Source: Plasmodium coatneyi (lineage: Eukaryota > Apicomplexa > Aconoidasida > Haemosporida > Plasmodiidae). From it: a stretch of 64,000 nt of DNA. The notes beneath the pieces are model-generated. The model was not told the DNA's origin and made no database searches. It saw only the letters and a list, made by a program, of their open reading frames with translations. The position numbers were made by a program, and so were the translations under genes. Below, one piece after another: positions 1 to 9,785 of this stretch (its first letter is position 1; the number at the start of each line of letters is the position of its first letter). The DNA lies in the NCBI RefSeq assembly GCF_001680005.1, contig NC_033563.1, positions 1,612,001-1,676,000 on the forward strand. The letters run 5' to 3'.

Positions 1-3000
1 GTAAAGCGATGTCATCATCATTACCTGTAACATCTGCCCTAGGATTCCCTGTTCCAGTTTCGTGAGTATTGGTTTCTGCTGCCTTTGTTACTTCAGGAAC
101 TTTGGCAGGTGGTTCTTCTGGTTTCGGTGCTCTACTTCCACCACTGGAGGAGGATGAACTTAGGTGTGATTCTACCGTATTTTTTACTTCGTCCAATTGG
201 CCATTAGCTCTATTTTCAATGTCCTTCAATTTATCTACTAATTGTTTCCCTTTCTTAGGTTCCTGCCTGCTGCTGCCAGTGCGAGCCACACCATCAGGTA
301 CGTTCACTTTATACTTCCTATATTTTTCTGTGCACCAATTACTATTGTGTATTCCTTTCATTCTTCCCTTTTCTGCTTCACACTTCATTTTCTCAATAAT
401 TATGTTCAAAATATCATTGTTATCCCTATAAAGATTACTAGTTTCTCCATATTTACAGAGATCATTAGAATCTTTACCATTCCAGTTAGTCTCTAACTGC
501 TCCATAGCTTCATAGGCATATTTAATTAATTCCTCACTAACACAAAGACCTTTTACATAGGTCAGCCATATAGTCAGGAGATCACATTTCCCTACACACG
601 TTTTCTTTTTTCCTTCTACTAACTGTGTACTCTGTTCCTCACATTTATACTTATGTTCATTTGCAATTATTAAATTCCTTACTAGGACTTCGCAGAACTC
701 TCTCTCCTGTTGGTTCCAGATTTTGTTCGTTCCTACCTTCACCTCACATACACTCTTCATCCCTACCCACTTATAATAAATTCCATTCTTATCAGCATCA
801 CTTGGAACATTAGAAAATTGCGTAAACAGCTCATCCCAATTTTCTATAAATGAATGTGAAACAAATATGCAAAAGCGAATACAGGGAAGCAAGGAATACA
901 TATATACTTATTCATTTCTAAATATTCCATTCCCTGGGTTCAAATATATATATATATATGAATATAATTATATGCACTCTGAAACAATAGTAGTGAGCAG
1001 AGAAGTAAAGATTAACATACCTTGCTCCTGGTTATCCAATCCACTGATTGAGCAAGTTTTTTGGTCTATGGATAGGGTGGTGAGGGATTTTTGTTTTTGT
1101 ATTGTGTCCTGTATTATTTTTTCCAGTTCATTTTTTAACGCCTTTTTTATTGCTTCTTCCCCCTCCGTTAATCCTCTATTACTCACTTCCTCTATTATAC
1201 TGTCTGCATCTTCTCTTGATACAGTGTCGCCTTTTACCATTACTTCCTGCAATTCTTCTATTCCTGCTGTGCTGGTCACTCCAGCTCCTGGTCCTTTACC
1301 ACCTTTAGTCCCTGCGCTTTCGGTACAAATATTACTCCTGCTCATAACCATATCATACTTCAGCACCCTATTCTTCCCGTTCGCACTATTTCCCTTCTTT
1401 ATTTCATTCTGCACCCACTTCTTTATTGTTGCACCAATTAATTTCCCCCCCACTTTTGCCTCTTCTAGATTTAGGTTATAGCACATATTCTCTGTCATAC
1501 TTAATTTATTGTCCTGCACGCTCTGTTTGACCACTCGTGATACATGTGGAAGTACCTTTCCAAAGAGGCAGTGCTGCCCATATAATTCTATTAATGTAAT
1601 GGTGCCAACTAAACACCTTAGATATGTAGTTACCTCATCTTCACCTGCAACTTTATCTCTTACTGCTAATTTTTGTGTTAATCCATTAGTGTATAACATC
1701 ACTTTGATCATAGCCTTGCATAACTCCTTTTCTGTATTTCCCCATGGTGTTATTTTTTCCCCATTTTCCTTCATCCCCGTAGCACAGGAAGTTGCTATCT
1801 CCTTCTCTTCACCCGGTCCAAGTGTTCCCATAAGGTTATCAAACATTTTCCCCAAACCTGCCCAGATTCCTATCTATAATATAGTGAGGAGGAAGTAATT
1901 ATACACACATATATACACAGTTATATATATGTACATATATGTATGTATATATACATATATGTAGACATATAAATGTATATATACACATTGATATATATAT
2001 AGAGAGAGCAGTATATTTTTCCCTTTTAACACTTCCCCCTTCCCCTTCCCGCCCTTTTTTTTTCTTCCCATAATTCCCCTTTCTTATTTTTTCCCTTTCC
2101 TTTTTCCATTTTCACATATGCACCCTTTTTCAGAGTACATTTTGAGTACACCCCCTTGTCCAGTTCATCCCCTTGTCCAGTTCACCCCCTTATCCAGTCA
2201 TCCCCCTCGTCCATTTCATCCCCCTCGTCCATTTCATCACCCCTGTCCGGTTTCCATTCCCCCCTTGTCGGGTTCGTTCCCCTTGTTCGGTTGGACCCCG
2301 GTTGTCCGGTTTCCTTCCCCCCTTGACCGGTTTCCTTCCTTCCCTTGACCGGTTGCCCCTTGTCCGGTTCCTTCCCTTCTTAGATCCTCCTTTCCTTCCT
2401 TTCACCCTTAATAACCTTCCCTACCACGTGCCACCACGCAATACAACCTTCCACCTACCACCCCTAACACAACCTTCCTTCCATCAATCACCTAACAACA
2501 TTCCTCCCATCCACTAGCCCTAACAACCTTCCTTCCACCTACCCACCTACCACCACGCTAACAACCCGCCTACCACCACCCTACCACACCTAACAACCCA
2601 CCTACCATCATCCTAACAACCCACCTACCATCATCCTACCACCACCACCACGGCTCTTTCTTCCATATTCAGCACCTTAGCAGTGACGTGTCTTCCTTTC
2701 TTATTATATAAGGTAAGTAAAGTAATAGTAGCAATTAAAATAAGAACTAAAGTATTAACCGTATAACTAATATACACTCCTTAAAACCCCTTGGTTCCTC
2801 CTCTTTAGATTTTCCTTCCTCCTTAGATGTCCTCCCCTCCTTCCTTCCTCCTCCTTAGTCCCTTCCTTACACCCCTTCCTTTTTTTTTTTTTTTTTTTTT
2901 TTCTTCTCTTTCCTTTCTATTCTTTCTTTCCTTCCTATTCCTTGTTTCTTTCTTCTTTCTTCTACCCTCCTCTCCTTTCATCTTGTTCCTTCTTCTCTTC

Positions 3001-3957
3001 TCTTTCAGTTTCCTCTTTTTATTCCTTCCTTCGTTCTTTTTTTTTTTTGCCCTCTTTTTTCATATATGCAAAGAGTTAGCTTACCCCAAATTGATTTACA
3101 TTGTTCATACCCTTTTCTATTATCCACTTTGTTAATAAACTACTTAGGAAATAAAACTGCTGTGCGGTCATTTTGCCCCCCGCTCCTTCTGCTTGATGTG
3201 ATTGATCCTTTCCTGTTGTTCTTGGACATGGTTTTTTCGGTTTGGGTTCTTTATTTATTAATTTCATAATTTTTGCATCCGCATTCATAGTTTGATTAAT
3301 ATGCTGTAATATATCGGCTTTCCCTAATACTCTCATAGGTTCTAATTGTCCATACTTACATCCTTCACATTGAGATTCCCCACCAAATGGTGCGATCATA
3401 ATCTTCATTAATTTATATGCCTCATATACAACATTCTCCTTATTGCAATGTTGCATTCGATACATGGTGGACCACAAATTTATTATTGTGCAGTATACGT
3501 ATTCTTTCATTTCTTTATCGGCATCTTCTATATTACACTGATTTCCCTTAATATCTTTTATTTTTAATAAATTTTTTAAAATAAATATGCACACTTTTAC
3601 ATCTTCCCCTGCTAACTTCTTTCCTTCTACTGTAGTATCTGCACATGCCGGTTCAGCTATATCCTCCTTATCATCCTTTGTCATTTCCCCGAACACTTCA
3701 GTAATCCATTTTCCTATTTCTCCCATTAATTTTGTCTGTACGTTAAAATAATATATTCACACATATATTTCCCGGGGTACTATGCATTTATTATTCTTAC
3801 GGGAAAATAATATAGTCCGATGGTAATATGTATTATTATTTTATATATATCCTACACTACAGTATTATACCTTCGCTGCGCTGTTACTGGTCCCACCAGA
3901 TTTTTTTTTCTGTAACCACCTCTTCATCAAATCGTCGAATTTATTATTTGAAGCCAT
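1..3957 (-). CDS. SICAvar: SICAvar-type variant antigen, 5' portion (4 exons, 3' end outside window)
   Basis: Erythrocyte-surface variant antigen gene of the P. knowlesi/P. coatneyi SICA family. Exons placed by frame: 3957-3871 (29 codons, MASNNKFDDLMKRWLQKKK..., no signal peptide, as usual for SICA first exons), 3735-3085, 1873-1021, and 843 to the window edge. Introns are 3870-3736 (phase 0), 3084-1874 (1.2 kb, phase 0) and 1020-844 (phase 1); all have GT/AG ends and every junction stays in frame. Exon 3 carries the SICA-alpha signature (CKAMIKVMLYTNGL, then RCLVGTITLIELYGQHC). Exon 2 is a diverged copy of the same pattern (VCIFILKNLL ... YCTIINLW ... QHC). Exon 4 is a Cys/Trp-rich SICA-beta-like block (NWDELFTQF ... 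CEVLVRNLI ... SNWCTEKYRKYKV) followed by a Ser/Pro/Glu-rich linker that is still open at base 1. Later Cys-rich exons and the transmembrane/cytoplasmic exons are not seen. Family assignment is from recalled motifs; exon boundaries are by eye. Confidence 0.85.
2140..2385. repeat. Imperfect 17-19 bp repeat in SICAvar intron 2
   Basis: About a dozen degenerate units of the form CCCCTTGTCCAGTTCAT, drifting to CCCCTTGTCCGGTTTCC and CCCTTGACCGGTTTCC, lie head to tail inside the long second intron of the SICAvar gene. The plus strand is nearly all pyrimidine, so the pre-mRNA would be purine-rich. Open frames crossing it (Pro-rich on plus, Arg/Gly-rich on minus) are by-products of the repeat. Confidence 0.8.
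2395..2660. repeat. CCACCTACCACCACCCTAAC-type repeat in SICAvar intron 2
   Basis: A second irregular repeat built on ACCACCACCCTAACAACC and CCACCTACCA units, again with C/T/A on one strand and few G. It adjoins the previous repeat and is followed by about 100 bp of ordinary AT-rich sequence. Confidence 0.75.
2775..3060. repeat. Polypyrimidine stretch near the donor end of SICAvar intron 2
   Basis: About 290 bp almost free of purines on the plus strand, including an uninterrupted T run of about 22 beginning at 2881. It lies in the donor-proximal part of the intron of the minus-strand gene, so the transcript is a long G/A tract. The Phe/Leu/Ser-only open frame here is an artefact of composition. 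Confidence 0.8.
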
Positions 3958-4060
3958 TTTCTTTTACCAAAAAATTCAATAATTCCATCACTTATCACAT
4001 AAGAATAAAACATCATAAAATATTACACATAAGTCACTTCTCCTTATTTATACTATCATT

Positions 4061-4300
4061 TTATGGCAGCCCTTTTGAAAAATTTAGAAGTTCCCATTTG
4101 CCGTCTTCCTTTTTACCCATTTCTACAAATCTCCATTGTACATACTTCATACATTCCTTTCGTCCTATTATGTGCTCCTCTTTCATTTTATATGCAATTT
4201 TACACTTAGATTAACGCAATGTTCCTTCCCTGGAGAGCGCATTCAGCATCAATGTTGCTCCTAATTCGTGTAAAGCTGTTCAGGCAGAAAAAATTTTTCA
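4061..4300 (-). pseudogene. Possible degenerate antigen-gene fragment upstream of SICAvar exon 1
   Basis: Just 5' of SICAvar exon 1, the minus strand reads about 48 codons of coding-like sequence (CKIAYKMKEEHIIGRKECMK ... VQWRFVEMGKKEDGKW, stop at 4063-4061). It is preceded in another frame by NSFTRIRSNIDAECALQG before a stop near 4211. Paired Cys and Trp residues and Lys/Glu-rich spacing resemble SICA-type ectodomains, but I could not match it to a specific domain. It could be a shifted relic exon or chance; no start codon or splice sites make it a functional exon. Confidence 0.3.
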
Positions 4301-4950
4301 CAAAAAAAAAAAAAACACAAAAAGAGAGAAAAAATATGACAAAAAAAAAAATGTAAGTGAATTCTCAACTGAAGTTACTTCCGGAAAAGAATACATTTCA
4401 GCATAAAATTTTCCAACATATAAATTCTAAATACAAATTACTCACAACAAATTTTCAATAAATTGCAAAAAGAGAGAACATTGTTCACGGAATTATAGGG
4501 AACAAGTATCGTAATGAAATTTCATTCAATATAAAATTACCCAATTGTGCATTTTCACGGTTAAAGTACGCTCCTGTGTATTCCAATTTCATAATTCCTT
4601 TGAACAAGCTAAAAATTTAGAAAAGCGGAAAATAACGGAACATTACATTTTACTATCTTCCAGTACCTTATTTATATATGTTGCACAGAACTCATTCGAT
4701 GTGAATTAACATCAACATTAATTCCTTCTGCCTTTCTTCCTTCCCCCTCCTCCCATCCTATTTCCCTTCTTTTCCCCTCTTTTCCCTTCTTTTCCATTCT
4801 CCTCCCTTTATCCCTATATTACATATATACCCTATTTTTTTTTTTTTTCTTCATTCTTTCTTTCCTTTTTCCTTTTTTTCCTTATTTCCGTTGCTCCACT
4901 CAATCCCTTTCTTTCCGTTTCTCTTTTTCTTCTTTTCCCAACTGCATTCC
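4301..4950. other. Noncoding spacer between SICAvar 5' end and telomere-like array
   Basis: AT-rich sequence with A-runs to about 4720, then a C/T-rich stretch (about 4730-4945) directly abutting the telomere-like repeats. Presumably it holds the promoter of the SICAvar gene. No coding potential seen. Confidence 0.6.
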
Positions 4951-5868
4951 TTAGGCATTCCTTAGGCTTTAGGGTTCACGGTTCAGGCTTTAGGGTTCAC
5001 GGTTCAGGCTTTAGGGTTCACGGTTCAGGCTTTAGGGTTCACGGTTCAGGCTTTAGGGTTCACGGTTCAGGCTTTAGGTTCAGGGTTCACGGTTTAGGCT
5101 TTAGGGTTCACGATTTAGGCTTTAGGGTTCACGGTTTAGGCTTTAGGGTTCACGGTTTAGGCTTTAGGGTTCACGGTTTAGGCTTTAGGGTTCACGGTTT
5201 AGGCTTTAGGGTTCAAAGTTTAGGCTTTAGTGTTCACGGTTTAGGCTTTAGGGTTCACGGTTTAGGCTTCAGGTTTCACGGTTTTATGGTTTAGGGTTCA
5301 GGGTTTTAGGATTTAGGGTTCAAGGTTTTAGGAACTAGTGTTCGAGGATTTAGGGTTCAGGGTTTAGGGTTTATGGTTTAGGGTTTAGGGTTCAGGTTTC
5401 AGTGTTTAGGGTTTATGGTTTAGAGTTTAGGGTTCAGGTTTCAGGGTTAGGATTTTAGGGTTTAGGGTTCAATTTTCAGGGTTTAGGGTTCAGGGTTTAG
5501 GGTTTAGGGTTTAGGTTTAGGTTTAGGATTTAGGGTTCAGGGCTTAGGGTTCAGGGTTCAGGGTTCATGGTTCAGGGTTTAGGGTTCAGGGTTCAGGGTT
5601 TAGGGTTCAGGGTTCAGGGTTTAGGGTTCAGGGTTTAGGGTTTAGGGTTTAGGGTTCAGGGTTTAGGGTTGAAATTTTAGGTATCAGGATTTAGGGTTGA
5701 GCGTTTGGATCTTAGGGTTCGGGGTTTAATTTTTATGTTTTAGGGTTTAGGTTTCAGGTTTTAGGGTTCAGGGTTTGGGGTTCAGGTTTTAAGGTGTTTG
5801 GTTGTTTGTTTAGGTTTCTTTCTTTAGGGTTCTGGGTTTAGAGTTATGGGTTACACTTTGAGGGTTAA
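4951..5868 (+). repeat. Interstitial telomere-like array (GGGTTYA) with 21-bp higher-order unit
   Basis: About 0.92 kb of Plasmodium telomere-type heptamers, G-rich strand on plus throughout. The left part (about 4961-5285) is a regular 21-bp unit of three heptamers, GGCTTTA-GGGTTCA-CGGTTCA for the first five or so copies and GGCTTTA-GGGTTCA-CGGTTTA afterwards, about 14 copies in all with few substitutions. The right part (about 5285-5868) is degenerate GGGTTTA/GGGTTCA with insertions such as GGGTTTTAGG. The left edge begins with two TTAGGCATTCC units. Such internal telomere-like repeats next to SICAvar or kir genes are known in P. knowlesi. Confidence 0.95.
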
Positions 5869-8800
5869 AAATCCATGGTGTGTGACTGAAGGAGTTTGAG
5901 TTTCCTAGAGAATAATATTACCGGGTGTTTAATTAGCGCAGGGTTTATATGAATGTTGGTATATGGGGAGAAAGAAGGTATGTGTGTTGAAGGTGAAAAA
6001 AGAATAAGTAGGAAAGAAGAAAAAGAAAGAAAATGTAAAAATAGCAAGTTCCATTTTAATAGTTGATATTTTTTTTGTTTTCTATGTTATCCTAAGACAT
6101 TTAATGGTGTTTTAGGGGGAAGGTGAAATGTGTATTTTGAAATCTGCCCCCTAGGAAATACCAAGTTAATTTATTCTAATTGGGAACGTATTTCGATGGA
6201 AGTGTCGCACTCATTTGGCATGTCCACGGGGAATGGCAAAAATAGAAAGAGAATGGAACACGCGTGTGTGCACAAATACATATAAAATACTGTAAATATG
6301 TTTGTCCCCATGTGGGATCGTCTGTCCCTGTGTACCGTTCAGCAGTATCCATATACTTGGTGACTCCTTCAGGGGGGACGAGGTCAAATTTTATTCCCAC
6401 CGAAATTTCCCGGTTGCGCTATTTCTTTTTTTTCTATTTTATCCCCTCCCACCAACAGGGTCACCAATCCTAGACGAAAACCCATTTGGTAGTACTGTTG
6501 GTGGCAGCATTTTATTCCGTCCCTACCATACAGCGTAGCGCGATTCTCCCCCCGTTGTTATTTACAACCACAACAATTTTTACAGCTACTAGTTAGACAA
6601 TTTCTTCTCCCCCTCATTGAAAAATTTGCAGAAATTGTGCATAATTGCATATACGTGTGTTTGTCACTAATGCGGGAAATGTAAAATAAGTCTACTTCAC
6701 CGCTTTGGGATATGTGTAAAAGAAGGAAAGAAAAGAAAAATAAAATAAAAGGCTTCTCTCATTCTTATAAGTCCTTTTGATTTTTTTTGTTCTTTCAAGG
6801 TGCACAGATTAGTGCTATCCAGTCTGTTTAACTTTGCTTGATATTTTCGTTTGTTCTTTTTTTCCCTATACTTTGGCACATCCAATTCTCCTTAAACAGT
6901 GCACTTGGAAAGAGGCCTAATAAGGAACATTGCCTGAGCATTCACGGAGGAAATGCCATTTTCAGGGCTCCACTGTTTAACAAAAATTAATGCAGACACA
7001 AATTTCCATAGTAGTCTCCATTTTCCTTTTTAAAATGGGAATATGCGCATTTACGAATAAACCATTGATAGGAAAAAAAAAAATTAAATACAGTTGCTTG
7101 CATTTTTTGTGAAAATGGGTGAACGATTTATTCCTTCGTAGTGGAAGGCAAAGATGACACCAAGTACCAGTGCTCACAGAAATATCAGTAACCCATAGAA
7201 GGGAGTAAAAAAAAAAAAAGGTACACTTTCACTCAAAATTGATAGCACAATAATGGGGCAGAAAAACATGATCACGCTTGAATATGCAATTGAGTGCACG
7301 AGCTCTTAAAGGGGGAAAAATTTCCACGGGAAATTTTTGCCCGTACGTTCATATATTACCTCTTTAAAAAGTTGTCACAATGGGTGAAAAATGTGGCAAC
7401 TTTCTACCACACTCCTGCGGAGAATGAACGAACACAATAAATAGCAGCACGTGAGAAAAAACTTTCGGCGATATTGCCAGGCACAAAAGTACTTGCAAAA
7501 GTGACATTCACTTTTTACCTTTGGTCGTTTTTTTTTTTTCGAATCCTAAAAGTGACTCACCACTGTTGAGTCTTGACCCTTTTGTAGACATTTAAAGAGG
7601 AGGGCGAAACTGTATAGAAATTTTTAAAAATACTATTTGCTTTTTCAGCATAAAGAGGATATCCCATTTCTAATCTATGCCTCCACCTCCTTTTTTTTTT
7701 TTTTTCCTTTTTTTCTGCCCTTTTTTCACGGTTCGAGAAGCCACTGCTGCGGAGGAGTGCTTCACGTGGGACTAATCAATTGAAGACGAGGGCCCAATGA
7801 GAAGCTAACGAATTGCTATCGCGTGTTTAGCGCGTTAATTGTGCTTTACTGGTTAGCTTTTTAAGAAGGTATGCGGTTCCATTTCGCTACCCCCGCAGGG
7901 TTTTGCTTGTCTCCACAATTATGCTTAGATATGTAAAAAACGGGAAAAGGGCAAAAAAGAAAAAAGAAAATTCCAAACAGTCATTTCCTACGTTGCAATT
8001 TCTACGTAAACAAGGATCTTATTTTCCGTACGAACTGGGCAATGTTTTCCATTTGTTAATATACCAATTCGGCACGTAATATACCCCCTAAATCTACACT
8101 TCAACGGGAAAAGAAACAAACAAACCACGCTGCGATTTTCGAAGGCTTTAGTAAAAAGTTAGGCAATAGCGGTACTTAATTCTACTTGCGCAGAAATGAG
8201 AAGAGCGACATAGAAATATAGACATATAGAAATTTAGAAAAATAGAAATATAGGAACATAGAAATATAGAAATCTTGGTAGAAGAAAAAATAAAATAAAG
8301 TCATTTCCATTTGCCCTGCTGCTAGCATACTTTGTGTGATATTGTGCACAGGGTACTTCCCTTGACAGTTAATTAACTGGTGCCTGTCTATTTGAGTCCC
8401 CCCGCCGAGCAAATAAACGTGAGGACGCGAAAAAAAAAGAGGCAGCCAAGCTGTGCATAAATATGCAGGAGTGTATATACACATAAGTGCATAAACGCAT
8501 ATTCACTTGTGCACACCCACCTTCGACGCAGTAAGACAAATTTTAATGGACTGTGCTGTGCGCTTTCTTGCCTAATTAAAGAAAAAAAACATGGCACACC
8601 AATGATATACACACATATACTGTGATATTGACGCAAGCACTGCAATTTGCACAATCGTGCCGAGGAAATTCTTAGCACAGCTAAAACACTGCTCTATTTT
8701 TTTTTTTTTTTTCAGTCCACGTGATAAAAAAAGGGATAATTGCGCGTACACACGCGAAGGGGCTAAAAAGAAAAAAAATATATATATTATATATGCATAT

Positions 8801-9785
8801 GTACAAATGCGTAAAAAAATATACGAATATGTATAAATATGTATATATATAAAAATATATAAATATGCACATGTACAAAAATATACAAAAGCTTTTATAT
8901 ATATGTACACAATTATCCACGTGTAAACGCATATAATAGGCAGCGCTGAAATAAATAAGCAAGCACATCCTTCCGCGTGTTTCCGGAAATGCCATTTATA
9001 GTCCCCCCTACATTCGCTTAAGCTAAAGCTTCGTGTCCCTGCTGGCGCAGCTTGTGCAGCGAAGGAACTTCATGGGCGTGTAGGCATGCTGTGCACATGG
9101 TGTGTGTTAGGAATATCCATACGCACAATAGTAAATAGTTATAAGCATATATACATGTTTATGCATAATTATACACACATATACACTTTTATGCTTGTTT
9201 ATATAAGCTTATACATATGTATGCGGCTGTACATTCTACGCCCATGCGCAGACTTATATATAAAGCCCTTTTTGGCCAACTGCTATCGCCCGCGCGCGCT
9301 TGACCCGCCATCGCACGGAAAAGCTGCCTAGCAGAAAGCTTACTTTTTTTTTTTTTTTTTTAAACTTTTACACACTTAAAAAAAAAAAAAATAAAAGATA
9401 TGTACATGTATTAATTAAGCATTTCATTCCAGTTTTTTTTTTTTAGCTTGCATTTATTTATTCCTCTATTTTTTTTTTTTTTTTTTTCCCTTCTCCACAT
9501 TTATTTCCCGAGAAATTTATTCATTCCCTCATTTATTTCTCATCATTTAATTCATTCTTTTTCCCTCTTGCCCTCTGTTTTTTTTTTTTTAACGTTTTCC
9601 CAGTGTCATAATTTCTTCTGACATTTCGTAATCTCCTCAGTGTTCCTTTCCTTTTGGCCAAGTTAATATACAGTACGGCGCACAGTACACGTGTATAATT
9701 TCCCTTACACAAACGTGTATATACATACGCACGTACATTTCCATACCAGAGAAGATATCCCTTGCTGTTAACTTCATACACGAAA
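5869..9785. other. 3.9-kb region without a recognised gene
   Basis: Separates the variable locus from beta-tubulin. It holds scattered poly-A/T tracts (about 7540, 7690, 8696, 9342 and 9470), alternating purine-pyrimidine runs such as ACATATGTACAT at 8770-8930 and 9130-9240, a short satellite at 8205-8275 and a small hairpin near 7802-7859. One candidate exon at about 6456-6538 is discussed under findings. The right end contains the beta-tubulin promoter and 5' UTR. No other coding signal seen. Confidence 0.55.
8205..8275. repeat. Minisatellite-like ATAGAAATAT repeat
   Basis: Six to seven imperfect copies of a 9-11 bp unit (CATAGAAATAT, CATATAGAAATTTAG, AATAGAAATATAGG). Noncoding and likely length-variable between isolates. 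Confidence 0.7.

Noticed and set aside
2118..2517. Pro-rich open frames (plus) and an Arg/Gly-rich frame (minus)
   Set aside because: They are translations of the SICAvar intron 2 repeats; the flanking exons splice in frame across them.
2827..3135. Phe/Leu/Ser-only open frame on plus
   Set aside because: Pure product of the polypyrimidine tract inside the intron, running into exon 2 antisense.
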